Below the pieces are notes generated by a model. It searched no databases. It had not been told where the DNA came from and saw only the letters and a program-made list of their open reading frames with translations. Position numbers and translations under genes: made by a program. A DNA stretch of 64,000 nucleotides, taken from positions 124,001-188,000 of the forward strand of contig JBBRAH010000001.1 in the NCBI GenBank assembly GCA_038206985.1, given 5' to 3'. Source of the DNA: CAXMST01 sp038206985 (GTDB taxonomy: Bacteria; Actinomycetota; Thermoleophilia; Solirubrobacterales; 70-9). The stretch's first letter is position 1. Each line of letters starts with the position of its first letter. Below, in pieces: positions 47,603-54,145 of this stretch.

Positions 47603-50600
47603 ATGTATCTAGAGCTCCACAGCCATTCGGCTTTCTCGTTCCTCGACGGGGCCTCGCTGCCGGATGAGATGGCCGCTGCCGCGGCTGAGCTCGGGCACGG
47701 GGAGATCGCGCTCACCGACCACGACGGGATCTGGGGCTCGATGGAGTTCGCCCAGGCCTGTCGTGGGCTCGGAGTGCGGGCGATCACAGGGGTCGAGCTG
47801 ACGGTCGCAGCGCCCGGGATGCCCCTGCCGGCTGAGCCCTACCGGGGCAACTGCCCACCCGGCTGCTTCCACCTGACCCTGCTGGTCGAGAACGCGCGCG
47901 GCTACCGCAACCTCTGCCGACTGCTGACCATCGCCCACGCCCACACGCGCAACTGGAACATCGCGGCGGAACTGGCCCGCGATCAGGCGCCTCCTCCCCC
48001 CTCCTCCCGCCGCCACGACCTCGTCCACCCCGCGCTGCCCTTCGCCGAGCTGAGCGGTCGTCTCTACAGCGAGGGTCTCGTCTGTCTCTCCGGCTGCGCC
48101 CGCGACGGTGCGGTCGCCGGGCGGCTGGCGCGGGGCGACCGGGCCGGGGCCGAGCGGATCGCGCGGAAGCTGCTGGCGGCCTTCGGTCCCGACCACTTCC
48201 GGATCGAGCTGCAGCGGCCGCTGTGGCGCGGCGACCGGACCCGCAACCGCCGTCTGGCCGAGCTCGCCGAGACCCTCGGTGTGCCGACCGTCGCGACCGG
48301 CAACGCCCACTTCCACCACCGGCGCCGGGCGCCGCTGCAGGACGCGCTCGTCGCCGCCCGCCTGCTCGGCAGCCTGGAGTCCACCGAGCCCGAGCGGCGC
48401 GGCAATGGCGCCGGCTTTTTGACCACCCCCGGGCGAATGGCCGCGCGCTTCGCCGAGCATCCCGAAGCCGTGGCGGAGACGGCGCGGCTGGCCGAGCGGT
48501 TGCGCTTCGATTTGACCCGCGACCTCGGCTACCGCTACCCCGGCTCCGAGGATCCCGACGCCGACCGCAACCTGGCCGAGGCCTGCGCGGCCCGCTTCGG
48601 CGAGCGCTACGACGGTACCCCGGAGAAGGCCGAGGCCGCGCGCCGTCTGCAGGAGGAGCTGCGGGTGATCGCCAAGCTCAACCTCTCGGGATTCTTCCTC
48701 CTGCACCGTGACCTGCTCGAGCTGGCCCGCGAGGTCGCGGTCGAGGTGCGCGGGCCCTCCGCGGCCCGGGCACTGTTGCCTCCCGGGCGTGGTCGCGGCT
48801 CCTCGGTCAGCTCGGTCGTCTGTTATCTGACCGGCCTCTCACACGTCGATCCGGTCAAGGCCGGGCTCTTCCTCGGGCGCTTCCTCAACGACGAGATCAC
48901 CGAGGCGCCCGACATCGACCTCGACTTCCCCCGCGACGTACGCGAGACACTGATCCCGCGCATCCACGAGCGTTACGGAGCCGAGCGCTCGGCCCTGGTC
49001 GCCGCTTTCCCCACCTACCGCTCGCGCGGCGCGGTCCGCGACCTCGGCGCCGCCCTCGGCCTGCCTCAGGGCGAGATCGAGCGGGTGGCGCGCTCGGTCG
49101 ACGTCTACGGCTCGACCGAGATCGAGCGGGATATCAGTGAGGCGATCGGCGAGGCGCGGGCGCGCTCGGATCGCTGGCGGGCGCTGATCGCCCTCGCCGC
49201 CGAGTCGAAGGGCCTGCCCCGCCACGCCTCCCAGCACCCGGGCGGCATGGTGCTCTCCACCCGCCCCCTCATCGACCTCTGCGCGGTGGTGCCGGCGGCG
49301 ATGGAGGGCCGGCGGATCGTCCAGTGGGACAAGGATTCCTGCGCCGACGCCGGCTTCCTCAAGATCGACCTGCTCGGCCTGGGGATGCTCTCCGCAGTCG
49401 AGCGCACCGTGGACGAGATCGCCCGGGCCCGGGGCGAGCACGTCGATCTCTCGCGGATCCCGCTCGACGACCCCGAGGTCTACGAGGCGATCCAGAAGGC
49501 GGAGACGACCGGCGTCTTCCAGATCGAGAGCCGGGCCCAGATGCAGATGCTGCCCCGCTCGCTGCCCGAGAACATCGACGACGTAACCGTGCAGGTGGCG
49601 CTCGTGCGGCCGGGGCCGATCCAGGGTGGCGCCGTCCATCCCTACCTGGAGCGCAAACGGAAGCTGCGCGAGGACCCCGGCTACCGGGTCCCCTACGAGG
49701 ATCCGTCGCTGGAGCCGATCCTCTCCGACACCCTCGGCGCGATTGTCTTCCAGGACCAGGTGATCCAGGTGGCGATGGCGCTCTCTGGCTTCAGCTCCGG
49801 CGAAGCCGAGGGACTACGCCGGGCGATGAGCCGCAAGCGCTCCGAGGAGGCGCTCAACTCCTATCGGGAGCGCTTCGTCGAGGGTGCGGTCTGCCGCGGG
49901 GTCACGGTCGAGGTCGCCAACCGTGTCTACGACCAGATCAAGGGCTTCTCCGGCTTCGGTTTCCCCAAGTCGCATGCCGCTGCCTTCGGCCTGCTCGCCT
50001 ACCAGTCGACCTGGCTGCGGGTCCACTACGGGCCGGAGCTGCTCTGCGCGCTGCTCAACGAGCAGCCGATGGGCTTCTACCCGCCCGACGCGCTCGCCCA
50101 CGAGGCCCAGCGCCGTGGGATCCCGGTGCTCGGCCCCGACGTCAACCGCAGCGAGGTGCTCTGCGTGTGCGAATGGGTGGAGGGCGAAGCCGGCGAGGAG
50201 CGACGGTTGGCAGTCCGCGTCGGGCTCGGCTACGTCTCGGGCCTCGCGACGGCCGACGCCGAGGCGGTGGTCCGGGGACGCGGCGAGGGCGGCAAATACG
50301 CGGACCTGGCCGATCTCGCGACCCGCTCGAGTGCGAGCGCCGACGGCCTGCAGCGCCTCGCCTGGGCCGATACCTGCGCGGGCCTCGGCGGCTCCCCCGA
50401 GGCGCTCGCGGAATCATCCAGCCGCCGTGAGGACCTCTGGCGTCTGGGCGTGGCGCGGGGCGCGAGGCGGCGCGGCGGCCACGAGCAGATGTCGCTGCCG
50501 CTACCGGTCCCCGAAGCGCCGAAGCTGGCTCCACAGACTGCCTGGGAGCGGGTCACCGCCGACTACGGCTCGACCGGGATCTCGCTCGCTCAGCACCCGA

Positions 50601-51058
50601 TGGCCCTGATGCGCCCCGAGCTCGACCCAGCCACCGTGACCAGCGCCGACCTGAAGCGGCTCCCGAACGACTCCCGCCTGGTGATCGCCGGGATGACTGT
50701 GGCTCGCCAGCGACCCGCGACCGCCAACGGGGTCGTCTTCATGCTGTTGGAGGACGAATGGGGCATGACCAATGTCGTCGTTCTGCCCTCCGTCTACGAG
50801 AAGCACCGCCTGCTGGTCCGGACCGCCGGCTTCGTCTCGATCAGCGGCCGGCTGGAGCGCCGCGAGGGCGTGATCAACATCGTCGCCGAGCGCCTCTTCG
50901 CACTCGAGCGCCCCGATCTGCCCCTCGCCGACGTGCGCACGATCGAGCCGGAGACGAGCCGGGAAACCGGCCGTGTGCAGGGAGATTCCGGGCAACGGAT
51001 CACGGACCTGGGCGCCGTCCTGCCGGCGGCCCACAGCTTTGGGCGGCGCGGCCGATGA
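47603..51058 (+). CDS. dnaE2: Error-prone DNA polymerase III alpha subunit
   Basis: 1151 aa. C-family polymerase for damage-induced mutagenesis. PHP domain at the start (ELHSHSAFSFLDGASLPDEM, ALTDHDGIWG); palm with PDIDLDFPRDVRE (catalytic Asps near residue 440), RGAVRDLGAALGLP, GLPRHASQHPGGMVLS, IQWDKD-type IVQWDKDSCADAGFLKIDLLGLGMLS; fingers with GVFQIESRAQMQMLP and LRRAMSRKRSEE; HhH and OB-fold domain near the end (LVIAGMTVARQRPATANGVVFMLLEDEWG). ATG 47603 is preferred: SD GGAGGTGG just before it; an ATG at 47549 lies in the preceding gene. Confidence 0.97.
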   Translation: MYLELHSHSAFSFLDGASLPDEMAAAAAELGHGEIALTDHDGIWGSMEFAQACRGLGVRAITGVELTVAAPGMPLPAEPYRGNCPPGCFHLTLLVENARGYRNLCRLLTIAHAHTRNWNIAAELARDQAPPPPSSRRHDLVHPALPFAELSGRLYSEGLVCLSGCARDGAVAGRLARGDRAGAERIARKLLAAFGPDHFRIELQRPLWRGDRTRNRRLAELAETLGVPTVATGNAHFHHRRRAPLQDALVAARLLGSLESTEPERRGNGAGFLTTPGRMAARFAEHPEAVAETARLAERLRFDLTRDLGYRYPGSEDPDADRNLAEACAARFGERYDGTPEKAEAARRLQEELRVIAKLNLSGFFLLHRDLLELAREVAVEVRGPSAARALLPPGRGRGSSVSSVVCYLTGLSHVDPVKAGLFLGRFLNDEITEAPDIDLDFPRDVRETLIPRIHERYGAERSALVAAFPTYRSRGAVRDLGAALGLPQGEIERVARSVDVYGSTEIERDISEAIGEARARSDRWRALIALAAESKGLPRHASQHPGGMVLSTRPLIDLCAVVPAAMEGRRIVQWDKDSCADAGFLKIDLLGLGMLSAVERTVDEIARARGEHVDLSRIPLDDPEVYEAIQKAETTGVFQIESRAQMQMLPRSLPENIDDVTVQVALVRPGPIQGGAVHPYLERKRKLREDPGYRVPYEDPSLEPILSDTLGAIVFQDQVIQVAMALSGFSSGEAEGLRRAMSRKRSEEALNSYRERFVEGAVCRGVTVEVANRVYDQIKGFSGFGFPKSHAAAFGLLAYQSTWLRVHYGPELLCALLNEQPMGFYPPDALAHEAQRRGIPVLGPDVNRSEVLCVCEWVEGEAGEERRLAVRVGLGYVSGLATADAEAVVRGRGEGGKYADLADLATRSSASADGLQRLAWADTCAGLGGSPEALAESSSRREDLWRLGVARGARRRGGHEQMSLPLPVPEAPKLAPQTAWERVTADYGSTGISLAQHPMALMRPELDPATVTSADLKRLPNDSRLVIAGMTVARQRPATANGVVFMLLEDEWGMTNVVVLPSVYEKHRLLVRTAGFVSISGRLERREGVINIVAERLFALERPDLPLADVRTIEPETSRETGRVQGDSGQRITDLGAVLPAAHSFGRRGR

Positions 51059-51196
51059 ACCGGTATAACCCGCTCTGGCAAGCCGTTTGCCGTTGTCCAG
51101 AGGTATGTATTGAGCGCTCGAGTGCAAGATTAATTGCAGCGAACACGTGTACGTCCGAAGCCGCCCGTAGCTTCAGCGCCAATGAACGGAGCCAAA

Positions 51197-51439
51197 ATGA
51201 AAATCATTGATCGGATCGCCGACCGGGTCGACCTCGCCATCGACTTCCTGACCCTCGGCCAGTACGGACTCGAGGGCGTCGATACGGCCTCGGCAAGAGC
51301 TTCCACACGCGACGTCGGTTGTGAAGGGGGTGGCCTGCGTCGTTGCGACGAAAGCCACCGGGAGGCCCTTCCGCCGACACCCCGTCGCGGTGGCTGCAAG
51401 GGACGCGGCCGACCGGCCGCGTCCCAGCCTGCGGCGTAG
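51197..51439 (+). CDS. Small hypothetical protein, possibly decayed
   Basis: 80 aa. The first 27 residues (MKIIDRIADRVDLAIDFLTLGQYGLE) look like a true amphipathic start with SD GGAG 6 nt before the ATG; after that the composition becomes Gly/Arg/Cys-rich and the DNA folds into perfect hairpins (51329-51359, 51400-51425). The reading frame may be the remnant of a longer gene, or the 3' part may be a structured RNA or terminator. Low certainty. Confidence 0.4.
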   Translation: MKIIDRIADRVDLAIDFLTLGQYGLEGVDTASARASTRDVGCEGGGLRRCDESHREALPPTPRRGGCKGRGRPAASQPAA

Positions 51440-51540
51440 GCGAGCTTCGGTCCGCTTCAGGCGCAACCGCCTGACTCGGTCGAACCAACCGCCGGTGGGC
51501 GTTACCAAAGGGCGCCTTCGCCTCTTGCCCCTCAAAGCCC
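51300..51540. other. Hairpin-rich stretch after dnaE2
   Basis: At least three good stems in 240 bp: GGTGGC/GCCACC with inner CGTCG/CGACG (51329-51359), an 11-bp stem GGGACGCGGCC-GACC-GGCCGCGTCCC (51400-51425), and TCAGGC/GCCTGA (51457-51474). No gene overlaps it except the doubtful ORF at 51197. It could be a structured RNA or a chain of terminators. The interval 51440-51723 holds no gene. Confidence 0.45.
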
Positions 51541-51562
51541 GAACGATCGGCATCGGCGGACA

Positions 51563-51621
51563 GAAACCGGCTGACCAGCGGACTCTGACGCGTTCTGCTG
51601 ACCCATACGGTCGGCTATTCG
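51563..51621. repeat. 59-bp intergenic repeat, copy B
   Basis: Same element as 128-186 (about 5 substitutions, no gaps). The terminal stem is kept (GGCTGACC/GGTCGGC with one wobble), so the structure appears to be under constraint. It lies between convergent genes. Confidence 0.75.
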
Positions 51622-51657
51622 GAACAAAGCGCCAAATTCGTCGGGTTTAGATCGCTC

Positions 51658-51709
51658 GGTGGGAGCGAGAACCGAATCGCGGGGGCCCGATTCGCTTCTC
51701 GCTCCCACC
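51658..51709 (-). terminator. Long terminator-like hairpin
   Basis: Arms of 14 bp (GGTGGGAGCGAGAA/TTCTCGCTCCCACC), one mismatch, then 7 bp more (CGAATCG/CGATTCG) around an 8-nt loop. It starts 14 bp after the stop of the coiled-coil gene. No T-run on either strand; it may act for both directions. Confidence 0.7.
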
Positions 51710-51723
51710 TGCGGATCGCGCCG

Positions 51724-52206
51724 CTATGCCCGCTTTTCGGCGGCTTCGGCGCGCGCCAGGGCCGCCTGCGCGCGCAGGAGCATGGCCTCGGCACGCGCGC
51801 GCGCCGCGCCGGCGCGATCCTTGGCGTCGCTGCGCAGCTGCGACGGGTCCGTGACGTCGGGCTTCTCGGTCTCGGGAAGCCGCTGGACCTCCTGCTCGAC
51901 GTCGATCGCCTCCTGGTGCACGTCACGCCCGGTCTGGGAGTGATCGAGCGCCTCCTGCAGGGAGTCCTCCGTCGCCTGTCCCCGGTCGATCCGCGCCTGC
52001 CGGTCGTCGAATTCGCGCAGCAGGGCGGGCTCGGACGGCTTGTCGCCGGAACGCTCAGCGTCAAGCTGCGCCTGCTCGTTGTCGAGACGCTGCTGGTCGC
52101 GGTCGCCGAGCAGCTGCCCGCGATCGCCGAGCACCTGCTCGAGGTCAACGAGGCTCTGCTCCTGCCCCATCTTGGCCTGCGGCTTGGATTTTTTGCTCTT
52201 GCTCAT
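51724..52206 (-). CDS. Charged coiled-coil protein of the EAL operon
   Basis: 160 aa. Opening MSKSKKSKPQAKMGQEQ is basic; then heptad-like DLEQVLGDRGQLLGDRDQQRLDNEQAQLDAER, DDRQARIDRGQATEDSLQEALDHSQTGRD, and a C-terminal Ala/Arg/Glu helix. The recurring DR(G/D)Q-L/I-D pattern suggests internal repeats and a long rod. No family recognised. ATG overlaps the EAL gene stop (ATGA) and has SD GGAGAAAG. It could be an oligomerisation or scaffold partner of the phosphodiesterase. Confidence 0.7.
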   Translation of the reverse strand: MSKSKKSKPQAKMGQEQSLVDLEQVLGDRGQLLGDRDQQRLDNEQAQLDAERSGDKPSEPALLREFDDRQARIDRGQATEDSLQEALDHSQTGRDVHQEAIDVEQEVQRLPETEKPDVTDPSQLRSDAKDRAGAARARAEAMLLRAQAALARAEAAEKRA

Positions 52207-53729
52207 GCTTTCTCCTTCGTTTTGGAAACAGTTGGCCAAAGCTCTTGAATTGGGATCGGTCGCCCGATCCAGAATCCCTGCGCGTAGTCGACCTCCATCT
52301 CGCGGAGGAGGTCCAGGGTGGCCTGGTCCTCGACTCCTTCGGCGACGGTCTGGATCCCGAAGTTCCGGGCAACGCCGACGATCGCGCTCACCACGTGCCG
52401 GTCCGCCTCGTCGTTGACCAGCTCGCGGACGAAGTCGATGTCGATCTTCAGGTAGTCCACCGGCAGGTGCTTGAGGTACGTGAACGAGCCGAAGCCGACG
52501 CCGAAGTCGTCGAGCGCAAATGCGCAACCCAGGCCGCGCAGGCGCTGGGCAAAATGCCTCGCCGCGGCCGTGTCCTCGACGACCGCCGTCTCGGTGATCT
52601 CGAAGATGATGTTCTCGGGAGGCGCTCCACTCTCGATCACCAGGCGCTCGATCGCCTTGATCTGCTCCGGATCGGAGATCGTCTGGCCAGACAGGTTGAG
52701 CTCCACTCGATGGTCCCTGGCGAGTTCGACGCCGCGCTCGACCACCCAGCGATCGATCAGACCCACCAGCTCGAACCGCTCCGCGGCGGGCAGGAACTCA
52801 CATGGCGGAACCAGCGTCGGAGAGCCCAAGCGGTCGATCAACCGGATCAGCAGCTCCGCCTGCTCCACCTCGCCCGAAGCGAGATTGATGATCGGCTGCG
52901 CGTGGAGGACGAAACGGTCCTGAGCCACCGCGGCGTGGATTCGGTCCGTCCACTCGAGGCGGCTGCGCAGGCCCTCCTCGTGATCCCTGAGATCGGTTAC
53001 GTCACGGAGCATCGAGCAGACCCCGTAGATGTCGCCGCCCTCGCTGCGCAACGGGAAGCGCGCCGTCGAGTAGACCCGGTCGCCGCCCGCGGCAATGACC
53101 ACCTGTTCCTGCACGACGAGCTCACCGTTGCCGACCACGCGGTCGTGGAACTCGCGATCGACGACGAGCGCATCGGGTGCGAGCACCTCGTCGTCGCGAC
53201 GCCCGACCGCCCACCCTGCGTCGAGTCCGAAGCGTCGCTCGAACGCCTCGTTGACGAGCAGGTACCGGTACTTCAGGTCCTGAACGCAGACTGCGTCCGG
53301 AGTGTTACGGAGGATCGACATGAGCCTCTCCTCGCTTGCCCGTAGAGCCTCGTCGGCAGCCCTTCGACCGGTGATGTCCTGCAGCGACGTGACGATCGAA
53401 GCGGGTCTCCCCTCGGCGTCATGGATGACCTCGGCGCGCGAGTGCACCCAGACGATCGAGCCGTCGCGAGCGATGTAGCGCTTCTCCCGGTCGAGTCGCT
53501 CGGTTTCGCCCGCAACGACCTTGCGCAGCCAAGCCAGATCCGCGGCGACGTCGTCGGGGTGTGTCAGCTCAGGGAAGGACAAGCCCCGGAGTTGCTCGTG
53601 GCTGTATCCGACGAGGTCGCAGTACGCATCGTTGATCCGCAGCCAGGAACCATCGAGGGCGACGACAGACATCCCGTGCGGAGCGTGGTCGAAGGCCGAG
53701 ACAAGCAGCCGTTCGGCGTCGATGCTCAT
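52203..53729 (-). CDS. PAS-PAS-EAL cyclic-di-GMP phosphodiesterase
   Basis: 508 aa without signal peptide or membrane segment. PAS 1 about 8-130 (MSVVALDGSWLRINDAYCDLVGYSHEQLRG, with PAC end SIVTSLQDITGRRAADEAL), PAS 2 about 132-255 (ILRNTPDAVCVQDLKYRYLLVNEAFERRFG), EAL domain about 270-500. No GGDEF domain. The EAL catalytic set is complete: AELLIRL (motif ELL), NLSGQT, EITETAVV, ALDDFGVGFGSFTYLKHLPVDYLKIDIDFV, TVAEGVED and YAQGFWIG. It should cleave c-di-GMP in response to a cytosolic signal. ATG overlaps the stop of a 50-aa gene (ATGA). Confidence 0.92.
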   Translation of the reverse strand: MSIDAERLLVSAFDHAPHGMSVVALDGSWLRINDAYCDLVGYSHEQLRGLSFPELTHPDDVAADLAWLRKVVAGETERLDREKRYIARDGSIVWVHSRAEVIHDAEGRPASIVTSLQDITGRRAADEALRASEERLMSILRNTPDAVCVQDLKYRYLLVNEAFERRFGLDAGWAVGRRDDEVLAPDALVVDREFHDRVVGNGELVVQEQVVIAAGGDRVYSTARFPLRSEGGDIYGVCSMLRDVTDLRDHEEGLRSRLEWTDRIHAAVAQDRFVLHAQPIINLASGEVEQAELLIRLIDRLGSPTLVPPCEFLPAAERFELVGLIDRWVVERGVELARDHRVELNLSGQTISDPEQIKAIERLVIESGAPPENIIFEITETAVVEDTAAARHFAQRLRGLGCAFALDDFGVGFGSFTYLKHLPVDYLKIDIDFVRELVNDEADRHVVSAIVGVARNFGIQTVAEGVEDQATLDLLREMEVDYAQGFWIGRPIPIQELWPTVSKTKEKA

Positions 53730-53878
53730 CGAACCAGGCTGCCCTCGCCGACGAGCAGCATCTCGCCCCGGACGTTGCTCGGCCGCACGAGGTCCTCGAT
53801 CAGGTCGTTGACCGACTCGACCCCGAGGAGCACCTCGGGGTCGAATCCTTCGGTCTCGATGGGCGCGCTGATCGGCAT
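53726..53878 (-). CDS. 50-aa protein leading the EAL operon
   Basis: 50 residues, acidic, starting MPISAPIETEGFDPEVLLGV and ending EMLLVGEGSLVR, with helix SVNDLIEDLVRP between. It has the strongest SD in the region (GGAGGA, 3 nt before the ATG; 53881 onward) and its TGA overlaps the phosphodiesterase ATG (ATGA), so it is almost certainly translated. Codon use is as in neighbours. No family recognised. It might be a regulator of the PAS-EAL enzyme or a leader that sets its translation. Confidence 0.7.
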   Translation of the reverse strand: MPISAPIETEGFDPEVLLGVESVNDLIEDLVRPSNVRGEMLLVGEGSLVR

Positions 53879-54145
53879 GTTCCTCCGAATGGAATCCTGT
53901 GAATTGGGTCCTCAAGCCATCTGGGGGAGCGCCGCTCGAGGCGATTCCGAAGTGCCAGGGATGCAGTAGTGCTTATCGGCACAACTACGCCAGAGCGTTA
54001 GGCCTGGGTCCACGCCCGGACAGCGGCAACGAGAAGGTGATGGAGCATTACCCGATGGCAAGGATCGTCAGCGATATCGTCGACGCCATCCGCAGGCCGT
54101 TCTAGCGCAGCCCTTCCGCCGACGCGGTCGGGATACCATCGCCCT
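53879..54145. other. Divergent intergenic region of the EAL operon and the fusion gene
   Basis: 267 bp with no convincing gene; a plus-strand frame (53899-54105, 68 codons) has no SD and an odd composition. It should contain the promoters of both operons. TACCAT (54134-54139) stands 6 nt before the GTG at 54146. Confidence 0.45.
54134..54139 (+). promoter_or_regulatory. -10 box of the kinase-aminotransferase gene
   Basis: TACCAT exactly 6 nt before GTG 54146; predicted leaderless transcript. Confidence 0.45.

Noticed and set aside
53899..54105. 68-codon plus-strand frame upstream of the fusion gene
   Set aside because: No SD, mixed composition, lies over the expected promoter region of the EAL operon.
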